Shown in pieces: positions 10,880 to 21,422 of a stretch of DNA of 64,000 bases (within the stretch, counting starts at the first letter, position 1; each line of letters opens with the position of its first letter). The notes beneath the pieces were generated by a model. The model worked only from the letters and a program-made list of their open reading frames with translations, did not search any database and had not been told where the DNA came from. Where the stretch lies: assembly GCA_963854835.1 (NCBI GenBank), contig OY978525.1:72122628-72186627 (forward strand). Reading direction: 5' to 3'. The stretch comes from Megamerina dolium. Its lineage: Eukaryota > Arthropoda > Insecta > Diptera > Megamerinidae. The position numbers and the translations under genes were made by a program.

Positions 10880-11278
10880 CAAAAGGCGTGCCATATTGTT
10901 ATTGAGTTATTGTCTGGAGTGTTTATTGATAAAGTTACATCTATCACTCCTATTTTTAAGAGTAGTAATAAAAACATTGTATCAATTTATAGACCAATTT
11001 CCAAACATTCGTCTGCATCTAAACTTTTTTAATGTATTGTCAAAGATAAAATGTACTTTGCGATTAAAGAATTAATTTGTCCCAATCAGCATGGGTTTGT
11101 ATCTGGGTGTTCTACTGTTACTAACTTAACTGATTGAGCAAGGTTGCAGTGTAGATGCGATCCACACCGAATATTCGAAGGCTTTTGATAAGGTCTGTCA
11201 TATTGCTCTCTTATTAAATTGTGAAACGAATATATTCAACATATGTATCTCAGATGGTTAAAATCCTATCTATATAAT
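10880..11278 (+). pseudogene. CR1-like reverse transcriptase fragment
   Basis: The plus strand, over two or three frames, gives DKVTSITPIFKS, VSIYRPISKHSSASKLF, LICPNQHGFVSGCSTVTNL and EYSKAFDKVCH, the fingers and first-Asp region of a CR1/Jockey-like RT. It is truncated at 11278 by a BEL LTR and split from anything upstream by SINE copy 1. Only about 130 residues' worth is left. Confidence 0.7.
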
Positions 11279-11567
11279 TGTTCAGCGTAAAACGAGTGAA
11301 TGCCGGTGGGTCGCACAATCTGGTGGCACACTTGTCGGTGGGTAACGTTGTTGGTATTCTAATATCAATTATTATCACTTTTTCAATTTATCAAAAATAA
11401 AGAATAACATAAACAAAAGCAGCGAAAGGAGAAAAGTAAAAAGAAATGATCGGAAAAGCGAGTGAGAGAAAAGGAGGTAGAGTGAAAAATATCGGGACGA
11501 AATGAATTACATTAGGGTTGCAAACTTTATGTGTGCAGTGCGCGACACACGTATGCTGGCGTAGACA
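11279..11567 (-). repeat. BEL LTR A (diverged relative of the 447-bp LTR)
   Basis: On the minus strand it runs from TGTCTACGCCAGC (11567) to ...CGCTGAACA (11279). It shares with the complete LTRs at 54356 and 60229 the start, the CAGTGCGCGACACA block (plus-strand view), GAATGCCGGTGGG and the GAGAGAAA-rich centre. It is shorter (289 bp). It lies directly next to LTR B with only about 5 bp between them. Confidence 0.7.
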
Positions 11568-11572
11568 CTCCG

Positions 11573-12060
11573 CCAGCGGGGAACGAGTGACTGGCTTGTA
11601 CGATTTGGTGGGACACTTTAATTTAATACTTTACTTGTAATGTATTAAATTAAATGGTTTTTCGTTGATCTTTTGCCGTTCTAATTTATAATTTATTATT
11701 TTAAATTCATTATTTACAAAATCCACTTTAAAAAAATCTCTATTTGCGAATTAAATTCGGGAGGGGAGAAAATACGCGCACTAAGAAAATCAACAACACA
11801 AACAAGAAGAGGAGAAAAACACATGAAGTGAGGGATAGAGAGAGCGGAAAATAGAAAAAATAAACATGTGGAGTGAGAGCAAGAGATCGGAGAAATGGAA
11901 AAGAGAAACATACGGATTGAGAGAGAGAGTGTGGAGAAAGAAAAAAACAGTACTGGGATAATTATACAAATGGGAAGAGTTAGCAGCACCGGTGATGCCA
12001 GATTACCAATCAACCCATTCCCTCATTTTAGGGGGAAAAACACACAAGTAAGCGCAGACG
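11573..12060 (-). repeat. BEL LTR B, 3' LTR of BEL no. 1
   Basis: Starts on the plus-strand side with CAGCGGGGAACGAGTG and ends near GCAGACGTTCCG, where the BEL polypurine-tract-side sequence (TTCCGACCGCCTGCAGGAAT, then AAAAGAGACGGAACCTCC) begins, just as at 54803 and 42725. The centre is diverged and AT-rich. This is taken as the downstream LTR of the minus-strand BEL at 12.1-19.1 kb. Confidence 0.6.
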
Positions 12061-12995
12061 TTCCGACCGCCTGCAGGAATATTCCAAAAGAGACGGAACC
12101 TCCAGGCCAGACGAAGAGAATACTAGAAAAAAAGACGGAATTAGATTAAAAAAGAGAACGATTCAACAATACTTATAACTAGAGAAAATAATTTGATACT
12201 TAAAGCTACAATTTAAAGAACGTATAGTTAGGGAAATTGATTAAAATCTTAAAATTACACTTTAGAGAAACTTATAACTAGGGAAATTAATTCAGGTTTT
12301 TTAAAATACAATTCAGAAAAATCTTATAATTAGAGAAAATTATATTAAAAGTACTGGGTAACGAAATCATGACTTAGGCATAGGAAATATTTTAAATATA
12401 GAATATATTAAAGAGTAAGGTGATTTTAAAATAAATGATTATGGCCGAAAATAATGCATCCTTTCAATACCGCGCGTACATCGAGATAAAGTGAGTGGGT
12501 GGAGCCGCAACCATTGATGGCGGGTTAAACAAAAGACGGGATTGTGCGGTATACATCGGCATTGGTCGATGTGTTGTTGGACGTGTTGTGTTGTTTTGGA
12601 TGTTTCGTTTTCCTTTCCCCTCGTCCATGTAGTAACGTGTGATGTTTTTTGTGCAACGCTGACGTCGTACCGAACTTGTGCATTGGCTGACCACGTGAGT
12701 GTGTGTCAGATAATTAACACAAAATTTGTGTTGAATGACGATACCGTTGAAGGACATGACCTTAGTGGATAGTTCTTTTGGCACACATCGCATCCGCGGC
12801 ATTGCTTCTGTCGCTTGCTTGGTTGATTCCAGAGTTGTATGTATAGGACTACAACGGCCCGAAGTTCTTGTTCGTGAAGATATTTGAATTATAACAGTAA
12901 CATTTTTGTTACTGTTCTAGTTTATAAAAAAAAGAGTGATCCACATCAATAGGAGTTACCTAGGGAGAGGGTAAGGGAAGCTCTACTAGCTTTAC
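12061..12995 (-). other. 3' non-coding region of BEL no. 1
   Basis: Between the 3' LTR and the integrase C-terminus. The first 60 bp match the 3' leader of the complete BEL (AAAAGAGACGGAACCTCC). The rest has no reading frame I recognise. A small inverted repeat AACAGTAACA...TGTTACTGTT sits near 12893-12917. Confidence 0.5.
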
Positions 12996-13430
12996 TTATA
13001 GTCCTAGTAGCAGTACGGACATCAGCCACTCTAACAGTCCCAAGTAGGGGCCCAAGTAGGTTTTGTTGACTCGACCAAGTTTCCATTCATTTGGGTGTAA
13101 CTGCTCGTTGCGTATGACTACTAAGTCTCCCAGGCAATTATCCTTATCCGGATACTTCCACTTAGTGCGTTTATGCAATTCTTTGAGATTCTGTTCCTTC
13201 CACCGTAGGCAGAAGGATTGGTATATTGCTTTAAGCCGTTGCCACCTGTTAAATGCACTTAATGAGTGGCTTGAGATATCAGCTTCAGCGGAAGCCAATA
13301 TCGGCGATCCTATCAAAAAGTGACCAGGTGTTAGCGAAGATGTCTGACGGGTTGTCAAACATGGGGCTTTAAGTTCTTGAGGTAAGGCATGTGGGGGAAG
13401 CTTTTTTAGATGAGCTTTAAAACTTTTCAC
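12996..13430 (-). pseudogene. BEL/Pao integrase C-terminal domain (DUF5641-like)
   Basis: The minus strand reads LTTRQTSSLTPGHFLIGSPI, FNRWQRLKAIYQSFCLRWKE, YLKELHKRTKW-like and DNCLGDLVVIRNEQLHPNEW with KLGRV, the typical tail of BEL/Pao integrases: a 'LTPGHFLIG' motif, then a small beta-barrel with GDLV and P..W.LGRV. It would help bind viral-type DNA ends or the target. The frame is open over 144 codons, then runs into unrelated sequence. Upstream it connects to the catalytic core at 13485-13796 after a frameshift or stop near 13440-13480. Confidence 0.85.
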
Positions 13431-13484
13431 GCCCGCTTCTCACATATCACCCATATGTGGAGCTCCAGCAGGAATGAATCGCGA

Positions 13485-13935
13485 TTAGAAATTTTGATGG
13501 CTCTGAAACGCCTCTAGGCTATCATGTACATGGCGCAAAAATTTGTCATGCTCAGCTCGTAGAGCACGAGATGCACCAACAAAAGATGTCCCATTATCAG
13601 AGTAAATGATTGCTGGACATCCACGTTGAGAGAAAAATCGCGAAAATGCTGCGAGAAACGTGGACGTGGTCATATCCCTTGCGACCTCTAAGTGTATTGC
13701 CTTCGTTGCAAAGCATACGAATATGAACATACCCCTTAGTGATGCGCATGCTCGGCCGATATATGCCTTAATGTCAAAAGGGCCGGCGAAATCCACACCG
13801 GTCGTAGAAAAACACCTTGGAGGGTTGTGCGTTCCGGAGGAAGCGCAGCCATTATTGTTGTATACTGATTCCGTTTTTCAAGAACACAGGTTTTGCATTT
13901 GTGAATGGTAGTCCTCACTAAGTTCTTCAGCTTAG
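13485..13935 (-). pseudogene. BEL/Pao integrase zinc-binding and catalytic core
   Basis: The minus strand at 13918-13736 has IHKCKTCVLEKRN, part of the HHCC zinc finger, with LPPERTT. A frame change leads into MDFAGPFDIK (first catalytic Asp), FIFVCFATKAIHLEVARDMT, IIYSDNGTSFVGASRAL (second Asp) and then decay. The catalytic Glu segment is shortened. The frame is broken at about 13796. The integrase inserts the LTR DNA copy; here it is dead. Confidence 0.85.
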
Positions 13936-14004
13936 GGACCCAAATTTCATGCGAACTAAACGTAGAAGCAGTTGATTACCACCATGCATAGAGATAAAAT
14001 CAAC

Positions 14005-14072
14005 AGTTTTTGAGTGAATGCCGGTGGATCGCACAATCAGGTGCGGTATTTTAATGTCAGTTATGATCACCT
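14005..14072 (-). repeat. LTR fragment replacing pol in BEL no. 1
   Basis: GAGTGAATGCCGGTGGATCG...CAATCAGGTGCGGTATT then TCAGTTATGATCACC matches the 3' end of LTR A (11294-11385). It sits exactly between integrase and protease sequence, where RT and RNase H (more than 2 kb) should be. Confidence 0.6.
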
Positions 14073-14300
14073 TCTGCCAACCGTAAACCAGAGAATTTTT
14101 TACGAAAGTTGACAGATATCGGGTGTGATGGGAGTTTTCCGGTAAATTTCTCTAATGCGAAAATATCTCCAATCGGAGATCCGATCACCAATGAACACCT
14201 TTTCGTCGTAAGCGTTCCGACAGCACGGGCTGTAAATTTGTGTTGTGATGACGCATGCTGGCTATATCCATCGCTTTATGATTGTTCTTTGTAGTGACTA
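14073..14300 (-). pseudogene. BEL aspartic protease fragment
   Basis: Nucleotide-level match to 49430-49730 of the BEL ORF: the plus strand here contains CCGTAAACCAGAGA, GGTGTGATGGGA and CGGAGATCCGATCACCAATG. This corresponds to the protease core downstream of the active site. Short internal deletions break the frame. No active-site DSG is seen. Confidence 0.7.
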
Positions 14301-14309
14301 CTTGGAGCT

Positions 14310-14845
14310 GAGATGCGAATTACTGGCGAGGTCGTTTAGATGATCCTCTAGCGGGAATCGGTGCAGGCGGTGACTGGACGGTGACTGTCCAAGGTGTTCT
14401 CCAGTCTGTGAAGAAGGGAATGTGATGTCTTTTCCTGCAAGATGAGCAAATGAAGACACTCTTGCAACTACTGTAGTCATGGGAATTGGCGAAGCAATTG
14501 GTGCACAGACTGTTCTTCGTGACTACATTATCACGCTCACCCACCGATAACTTCAAAAAGTCGGGGAAGTGGCGAATAGGGTGTATCTTCCGGCACAATG
14601 GCCACTCACGACCTTAAACGGTGGTGTGATATGTGCTTACTTTTCGGGAGTTCGTTGGACGACTGTTGGGTTTTTTGGGAGTGTCGAATCGACTAGGTTG
14701 GTGATTAAGTGGCTGGTTGAATGACCGAAAACCACCTCGGATATCTGAGACGGATTCGAGCGTCTGATACCGCTCAGTCAGAAAAGCGTCGAAATCACTC
14801 CACTTAGGAATCTCACACAATGTAATATCTGGAAGCTTTGTGGAA
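14310..14845 (-). pseudogene. BEL gag C-terminal part with zinc knuckles
   Basis: The minus strand has EIPKWSDFDAFLTERYQTLE (gag linker) at 14820-14614. After a frameshift, 14598-14320 holds HPIRHFPDFLKLSVGERDNV, LCTNCFANSHDYSSCKSVFI and CSSCRKRHH, a pair of CCHC-like zinc knuckles. It is collinear with residues about 315-470 of the intact ORF at 48651-51299. It ends at the mariner insertion point near 14848. Confidence 0.85.
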
Positions 14846-14849
14846 CATA

Positions 14850-15487
14850 CCAGGTGTATAAGCTTAAATCCGCTGTTTGCTCGTAGATGGCGTTAGTGAG
14901 CATATTGAGCTATCATCGACTGTGCATCCTTTTTTTTATGAGTTCGACATCTGTTTACATCAATTAGTAAACATCATCAGTGATTTCATACAACAAACAA
15001 CATACATTTGTATAATCATGTCATCATTCGTATAATCATATCTAGTTTCGTGCCAGAAAAAGTGAAATTGCGCCGTACTTTGGGTGAAAACAGGCCTGGT
15101 TATGATCAAAGACATGAGAAGATGATTTTTCTCCACACAACGCTCCATCGCACACGTCAAAATTGGTCCAAAACTACTTAATCACACTTAATTGGGAGGT
15201 GCTACCCGCTTATTCACCAGACCTGGCCCCTTCTGACTATCACCTGTTTTCGTCGATGGGTCACGCGCTCGCCGAACAGCACTTCGATTCGTATGAAGAC
15301 GTCGGAAAATGGCTTGACGAGTGGTTTTCCTCGAAAAATGAGGAATTCTTTCGGCATGGTATACACAAATTACCCGAAAGATTGGAAAAATGTATAGCTA
15401 GTGAGGGCAAATACTTTGAATAAATTAATTTTTGGCTTTCTATAAAAAAAAGTGCTTTTTTTTACCGATTTAAGCTTGTACATCTGG
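14850..15487 (+). mobile_element. Internally deleted mariner nested in BEL gag
   Basis: Terminal inverted repeats CCAGGTGTATAAGCTTAAAT (from 14850) and, on the right, ATTTAAGCTTGTACATCTGG (to 15487). TA dinucleotides flank both sides (14848-14849, 15488-15489), the mariner target duplication. BEL gag sequence stops on one side and resumes on the other. At 638 bp it is half the usual 1.3 kb: 5' untranslated sequence joins directly to the C-terminal third of the transposase. Confidence 0.92.
15060..15423 (+). pseudogene. Mariner transposase, C-terminal part
   Basis: KLRRTLGENRPG, then LLPAYSPDLAPSDYHLFSSM-like sequence carrying the third catalytic Asp (YSPDLAPSDYH), EQHFDSYEDVGKWLDEW, and a complete C-terminus ending GKYFE before TAA at 15421. 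The HDN-type second Asp region is damaged ('LHTTLHRTRQNW'). The N-terminal DNA-binding half is deleted. Same family as the mariner at 45.2-46.2 kb. Confidence 0.85.
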
Positions 15488-15489
15488 TA

Positions 15490-15840
15490 AATATTCAAAA
15501 ATTACGTCCCACTGGTATGTGACAACGTCCAAGAGCTTTAAATTGGTAATGCAATCATTTATGGTGCGCCGTAAGCTCTTCAGATTGGGACCAGTTTCGT
15601 TAGTTACCGGCTGAAAAGTGCTTTTAATTGAATATTTACAAGAATCCTCTTGTTATCGTACCGCTCTTCAAGATTGTACCAAGGAAGCGCGAAGCCATTA
15701 TTAGTCAAGGGAGTCGACTTAATGATGCTATGAGCCTCTCCACAGGTTTTTTGGAGTAAGTAGTACAATTTCTCCGAAACTCGCCTAAGATACATAATCC
15801 CCGTAAAAGCGTGATGTATCACATGGCGGCAATTGAATAT
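15490..15840 (-). pseudogene. BEL gag middle part
   Basis: The minus strand reads LYYLLQKTCGEAHSIIKSTP, LTNNGFALPWYNLEERYDNK and RILVNIQLKALFS, then continues at nucleotide level as TGPNLK..L.RTI-like sequence toward the mariner insertion. This is DUF1759-like gag, matching residues about 195-290 of the 882-residue ORF. It is interrupted at 15840 by the Jockey element and resumes at 18060. Confidence 0.88.
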
Positions 15841-16009
15841 GGGGATATTTTATTTCTTATTATTTTTTTCAAATACTAAGAATTTTTTTAATCTTTCTAC
15901 TATTCGGAGAAACTCACAATAAGTATTCAAATCTTACAAACAAACTTAAAATTATGTGATATTCCCTATGTTCCATCACAATTTGTTGAGTCGCTAGTCG
16001 CTAGTCGCT

Positions 16010-17990
16010 ATTCAATGTATCTTTTCTTTTTAATCGTCGATGGCTTGTGCTCAGCAACAATTGCCTATCCAGAGGATTCGGATGGTTGTGTAATTTTTGA
16101 ATATAGCTTCTTCAGAAATTGGATTGTATTTGGTGCAATTTTTCGATATTTGAGGGAGATGCGGTGCCCCATAACTGAATACCATAAGTACAGATTGGCT
16201 TCAGAATTGCTTTATATAATAGCACTTTGTATTTGAGATGTTGTTCGAGGTCACCCTTCTGTCGAGGTGAATACCCAAGTACTTTGTTGAGTAACATTCT
16301 GGAACTAATTGGCTATTTATTTCAAGTTGCGGACATGTATATAGCCTTAGTGTGAAGGTTACATGTACGCTCTTTGATTCATCGATTTTTATACGCCATT
16401 TTTCTAGCCAGATTTAGAGAGAATCAATATGAGTCTACAGGAGTTTCGTAGCTTCCATGGGGTTAGAGCGAGAGCACAATATTGGCGTATCATCAGCAAA
16501 GGTGGATATGAATGTATAGTTGTTGTTGGGCATAACTGAAGTATATAAGAGATACAGTACAGTTGTGATGAACGAGAAATTTTCTTTTCGTGAGATAGCT
16601 ACTAAGCAATGAGGCGACATTTGCAGGCAGTAATAGTTTGAGTTTGTAAATAAGGCCATCGTGCCATATTTTATCGAAAGCTTGGGTGATATCAAGAAAG
16701 GTAGCTGAGCAATACTTTTTTCTTCAAAATAAATAAATATGTGGCACTTAAAGCCCCGAAGGGCTCTTTGGGCGAGCTTCTCTTCCATTACTGTTGTGCG
16801 TGTTAAATTTTGGACAGTATTAGAAGGGACCTACTTATTTTAGCCGGTTCCGAACGGCAGAACCCTTGTGACATTACTTTTTCTGACCTTTGTCACAGAG
16901 TTCTTTTAAAAGCCTTTTCATGGCAAGTTGTTACTGTCGGAAGAATTGCCAATTGCTTGCCGACTGGTGGGTACCATTCGAAAGAAAAAACTTTTGGATA
17001 TTAAATTTGTTATGCATCAGCCGGGGATTGAACCACGACCTACAGATCAGAAGACCAACACACTAACCACTGAGCTACGGCACCCATTACTATGCGATAA
17101 ACTTGCTCTATTATGCCGTGCTGTTTTCTAAATCCAAACTGATGTTGGGGAATCAGTTGGTTGAGATTAATAAATGGAGTTATATACATGACAAGAAGCT
17201 TTTCGAATACTTTAGAGAGTAGAGGCAGGAGGCTGATAGGTTTGTACGATGCAACTTTTGTAGGGTCTTTTCCTGGTTTTGCTATCATAATAATGTTTGA
17301 AGTTTTCCAGCATTTGGGATAGTGTTTAATACGAAGGATAGCATTGAAAATTACTGAAGCTGGAGGTAACTCTTTTATCATTTTACCGGTAATTTTATCT
17401 GGACCAGGTGATTTTTTTTGGGTTTAAATCTTTGTAAATTGCCCTTTTTTCAATTTTGAGCGATATTGAGTAAGGTTGAGAAGTTAATTTTGGTAATGAG
17501 GACCGTGAAGACGGTGGATTGGGTGTAAATACACTTTTAAAGTGGTTTACAAAATCCAAACCCTTCTCTTAGTTGCTTCTAGCCCAATTACCGACACTAA
17601 AACGGATGGGGGAATTAGTGAGAATTGGCCGATTTGTGTTTTTGGCTGGTTTCCACAAAGAGTAGTCTTACGCTTCACCAGGAGTTAATTTGGCTATGTG
17701 GTCTTCCAACTCTTTGATGTTGTTATTTGTTAGGGCTTGCTTTAGTTTTCGAGTGCAGTGCTGTAGTTGTGTTTTCAGATTCGGTGATCTGAATTCTTGC
17801 CATTGCCTTCCAAGTTTTCTTTTCTGTCTTACTAGCAATTCGTCGGCTGATGTGTATGGGTTATAGTTTGATTGCTTGCATACCCTTGTGCAGGTGGCTG
17901 AGCTGAGAGCTAATGAGAGCAGCTGGTTGAATTTTTCGAGTGCTGAGTCTACATCGTGTCCATGTCTTAATACAGTACTGAGAGGAAGAC
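16010..17990 (-). pseudogene. Jockey reverse transcriptase, interrupted by SINE
   Basis: Minus-strand motifs in order: SPGPDKI near 17410; MIKELPPASVIFNAILRIKH; PGKDPTKVASYKPISLLPLL, then SKVFEKLL; QHQFGFRKQHGI (17381-17090). Then a SINE, then the palm with TFLDI-like sequence (other frame), FSFITTVLYLLYT, STFADDTPILCSRS (catalytic FADD) and YKAILKPICTYGIQLWGTAS (thumb, near 16200). Stops and frameshifts are present besides the SINE. The motif spelling is that of the Jockey clade. Confidence 0.9.
16727..17085 (-). mobile_element. tRNA-derived SINE, copy 2, inside Jockey RT
   Basis: Reverse orientation. The head GGGTGCCGTAGCTCAGTGG reads on the minus strand from 17085, and the tail lies at 16727-16745 (AAATAAATAAATATGTGGCA in plus view). 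It splits the Jockey RT between the QHQFGFRKQHG motif and the FLDI-type motif. No clean target duplication seen. Confidence 0.9.
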
Positions 17991-18059
17991 GGTAATTTGT
18001 AATTAATTAGATTGGTTGAATTTCAACCAGTCTATTTTCTTTCTAACGGAATTGTCTTG

Positions 18060-18440
18060 GGAAAAGGGGGAAATGAATATTAATTATTTACTCTCTCAAG
18101 GGGTGGATTTGGAATTACCGGAGGAGAGGAAACTGCGAGGGGAGCCACTTTGGAACTCAACTCGTGAAGATGAGCGTTATTTGCAGAGAGGCACCGGACA
18201 TAAGAGGTTAGGCACTCTTTATATGCCTCTATAACTTGACGAACGTTAACATCTTCAGCTACTTCTTCTGTTATGAGAGAGTGATATGCCGTTTTAGAAT
18301 CATTCCATAGGGATTGGAATTCTTTTTTCTGTGCTTCCAAGATAAATTTTGTATGATCTTACGGGTTGATGATATGGAAATAACCATCACATTCAATAAT
18401 CCTTTCGGCGATAGCCTTGAAACGATTGAGTGCTGGCATT
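18060..18440 (-). pseudogene. BEL gag N-terminal part (BEL no. 1)
   Basis: The minus strand at 18340-18080 gives EAQKKEFQSLWNDSKTAYHS, LITEEVAEDVNVRQVIEAYK and SYVRCLSANNAHLHELSSK. This matches residues 35-150 of the intact BEL ORF (EAQQKQFQSLW, TEEVAED, SYVRCLSAINAHLHELSS). Upstream frames to about 18440 add the extreme N-terminus. It stops near 18060, where the Jockey insertion begins. Confidence 0.88.
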
Positions 18441-19145
18441 TCGAATATTTGGAAGTTCAGATGCGATATAACGCAAGAGATTTAATTAAAATTGGGCTTT
18501 AGTTTGCGTAAATAGTGGCCTTGTTGTCCTGATACAACCTAATATGGCTAATAAATATTTGGGGGCAAATACAGGGGTTCTTTTTTTTTGTCCGCCGTGA
18601 AATTGCAAGAGTTATGGACCACTTTTCTCTCATCGGGAGCGTATACAAAGAATGAATACTTATGAATACGCCACTTAAATATTCGAGTATGTATGTTATA
18701 TGTGTAGTCTCTCTTGAGATATATATTTTCTAATTAGCTCTGATTAGCTCTAATCCAAATGGTATGTGTAATATGGGTGAGATACGATCACGGTATTATT
18801 ATTACACATATACCACTTAACTACACCTCCAATTACGAGAGAAAGGAAGTAAGCGGCAACAAAAACCGAAATAAATCAAACGATAGTATGTTTTGCCGTC
18901 GGCAAAACAATATCAAATGTAGTATGATATAGTATGATATATTGTGTTGTACTTTCTAATAAGTTTCTTTTTTTTTTTTGCAATTCTCGCCTATATGAGA
19001 GAGTGTATATGAAACTCAGCGAGAGATTGGTTGGAGAAAAATAAAATAAAGGAACCAACAATAGTATCGTTTCAACAATTTGTGATATATTTTTTATTGC
19101 TGTGAGGGATGTAGCGGGATATAATAAACAATTTTTGCATAAACA
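18441..19145 (-). other. 5' leader of BEL no. 1
   Basis: Non-coding. A block at 18700-19040 matches 59712-60045 of the complete BEL leader: GTGTAGTCTCTCTTGAGAT, TTTTGCACATATACCA-like, AAGCGG(C/G)AA, the 19-nt palindrome at 18890-18908, and ACTCAGCGAGAGATT. The 5' LTR is missing; CR1 sequence starts near 19150. Confidence 0.7.
18890..18908. repeat. Conserved 19-nt palindrome in BEL leader, copy 1
   Basis: GTTTTGCCGTCGGCAAAAC: 9-bp arms around a single T. The identical 19-mer occurs at 59921-59939 in the other BEL leader, while flanking DNA has many differences. In RNA this could form a stem or a self-pairing (kissing) site near the packaging region; that role is inferred. Confidence 0.85.
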
Positions 19146-19499
19146 ACAATATTAAACCTCGAGGAGTAATTATGCCCTAAATGTGCCTAGTACTAAGGCT
19201 CTTTTGAATTTTAACAGGTTGGATATTGTTGTTTCCATTGATTTTACTTTACCCTAGTGACTTTGCTATATAACGCTTTGAAATTATATTTATTCGTTTA
19301 ACAATTAAATTTTTTTTTTGGTTAAGTCTGTTATTGACTGTTGAAGTTATTCGGTTTTATATAAAATCAAAAATGAAAACTACTGATTTCTCAGTCTATA
19401 AATTTAATTTTACGTTTGAGAGGAAAATGTCCTCTTTCAAAGTTATCGATTCTGCTGACGACTTTGGAAAAATGGTCAATAAAAATTTTTGGGCAGACC

Positions 19500-20330
19500 C
19501 TAAGAATCTAATGGGGCACAGCATAATGGTGTCATACTTTCTGAAACATCTGTTTCTACAAAAAACTAAATGGAACTCCAACGTTCTTATACATTTTGTA
19601 TCAGAATGTTTGGGGCTTAAATTCGAGGCTTTGTGATATATTTCTGAAAAGTTTTGATAGCCCCTTTGATATTCTAATCCAACTATTAATAACGTTGAAA
19701 TATTGTGTAACAAGTTTCAAATGTTTATAAAGGACCGTCCTTCCAAGGTTGGTGGCGGTATTTTCATTGCAATTAAAACTTCAATACCAACAGAAATAAT
19801 TTCTTTTTCTGAAATCGTAAACCAAGAGTTTTTTTGTGTTCGTATTCGTTTTGGAGCAAAATTTTTGTTCATAACATATTCTTACATCCCTTTAAATTCT
19901 GATATTATCCTATACCTGAAACACGCTTCTCGAATCAAGACTGTGTTTAATAAACTAAATGAATATGATTCTATCTGAACTTTCGGTGATTTCAACTTAC
20001 TCCATGTTTGTTGGAAACTTGACGATAGTGATCGATTATTACCATGAACTACTCGTGAGAGTTTCAATATGTTTCCATACTCTTTGTCAGAGCTAGGCTT
20101 AAAACAAATAAATGCCATTTGTAATAAAAATAACAAAATTTTGGATTTGGTTTGTGTTGATGACTCCTCAGAAGTCTCTTTATATCGTTGTGACCACTTT
20201 TCTTTTCCTGAAGACAGCCATCACCCTACTTCGTTCGTATCTATGGAGCATTCCTATACAATCGAATACAAAGCTTGTTTGAATGTGGAATCGTATTGTT
20301 TTAGGAAACTAATTATGACAAATTAAATAA
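19500..20330 (+). pseudogene. CR1 endonuclease region
   Basis: Over several frames: FEILCNKFQ-like sequence, then KDRPSKVGGGIFIAIKTSI (19703 onward, the 'R.GGGV.IA' strand of apurinic-like endonucleases), FITYSYIPLNSDI, TFGDFNLL-like at about 19980 (the GDFN catalytic motif, frame changed) and ILDLVCVDDSSEV with CDHFSFPEDSHHP (20150-20230), which corresponds to the 'SDHxxI' end. It would nick the target DNA. Multiple frameshifts. Confidence 0.75.
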
Positions 20331-20649
20331 ACTATTATCAGAAGTTAGATGGCCCATTTTAAACCCAAATTTAGATGAGTGGGTTTTGAAATTTAATAAT
20401 ATCCTATATGATTTCGAATTATGTATTCCTAAACAGAAGAGCTCTTATAAAGTGGAGGGGCCAGTTTGGTTCACTAGAGAGTTGCAGAATTAAAAAAACC
20501 GTAGAAATAGTGCTTACGGGTCTTTCAAAAGATCTGGCAGTTCAGTTGATTACGCTAGATACACTCTTCTCAGAAGTAAATATCTATCTTTAAATTCAGA
20601 AAAGGTTACATTAATGAACTAAAGGCTGAAATTCATATTAATTCTAAAG

Positions 20650-21167
20650 CATTGTATAACTTTGTGAATATAAAACGTAAAAATGCTGATTTCCCTCCAA
20701 CAATGAAATTGAAGGATTGTATGTCTTGTGATGACCATAATATCTTTTTGCTGACTCTTTTTCGATTACACCCCTACATAACTACTGATAAAGTTCTGTG
20801 CCATCTTAAAACTTTGTCTTACTTAGCTGGACCTGACAAGATTCCCTGTATTCTTAGGTCTTGTGCTGAATTCGTATTTTTACCGTTGACCGCTATTTTC
20901 AATGCTTCACTTCAGCTTGAGTATTTCCCTATTATTTGGAAGGAGTCATTTCTAGTTTCACTCTTTAAGAGTGGTTTCAAATCAGAAAATTCAAATTATC
21001 CAGGTATAGCCAAACTGAATGTTATACCTAAATTGTAAGAAGCTATTATTACTATGGAACTGGCTTTCTCAGTAAACTCCGCAATATCTTTGGGCCAACA
21101 TGGTTTCTTAAAAGGAAAATCCACAGTAACCAATCTGCTTGAATTTTCAACCAGTGTAATTAATGGT
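20650..21167 (+). pseudogene. CR1 reverse transcriptase, 5' half
   Basis: YNFVNIKRKNADFPPTM near 20660, AGPDKIPCILRSCAEF ('GPD.IP' motif), PLTAIFNASLQLEYFPIIWK and VSLFKSGFKSENSNYPGIA (fingers), then SLGQHGFLKGKSTVTNLLEF at 21090-21150 in another frame. The reading stops at the RTE target site. Confidence 0.82.
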
Positions 21168-21422
21168 CACTGGCTGTCATGTAGTTTGATCTGAGCGCTA
21201 TGTGATGATACCTTTATTTGTTAATGAGGGGTAGTCATATAGCTTGCTCTGCTTACTCTGTGATGGCGCTTTCATTATTATTAATGGGGGACCTCCATGT
21301 GGCGACCACCGGGAAACGTCTTCCTGGCACCCGCTGGGAGGCAGCTGAAGTGAGTGGCGAAAATCTCCTCGGTTAGAGGTTGTGCGTTGGGTTTGGGACC
21401 CGCCACATAAAAAACCCCCCCA

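Larger units (their letters stand above)
15845..18050 (-). mobile_element. Jockey-clade non-LTR retrotransposon nested in BEL gag, 5'-truncated
   Basis: Minus-strand order: region upstream of RT (17990-17480), RT fingers (17440-17040), SINE insertion (16727-17085), RT palm and thumb (16720-16010). BEL gag sequence flanks both sides, so this is an insertion into BEL no. 1. The endonuclease is absent. No clear target duplication can be read because both flanks have diverged. The low-coordinate end is T-rich, as expected for an A-tail on the minus strand. Confidence 0.8.

Noticed and set aside
11714..12149. Two overlapping open frames of about 90 codons
   Set aside because: They fall within LTR B, a GAGA-rich non-coding repeat.
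12464..12802. 112-codon minus-strand open frame in the BEL 3' region
   Set aside because: No similarity recognised, and the antisense frame is equally open.
19334..19636. 100-codon open frame with KMKTTDFSVYKF
   Set aside because: No domain; only partly overlaps decayed CR1 endonuclease sequence in another frame. Could not support a separate gene.
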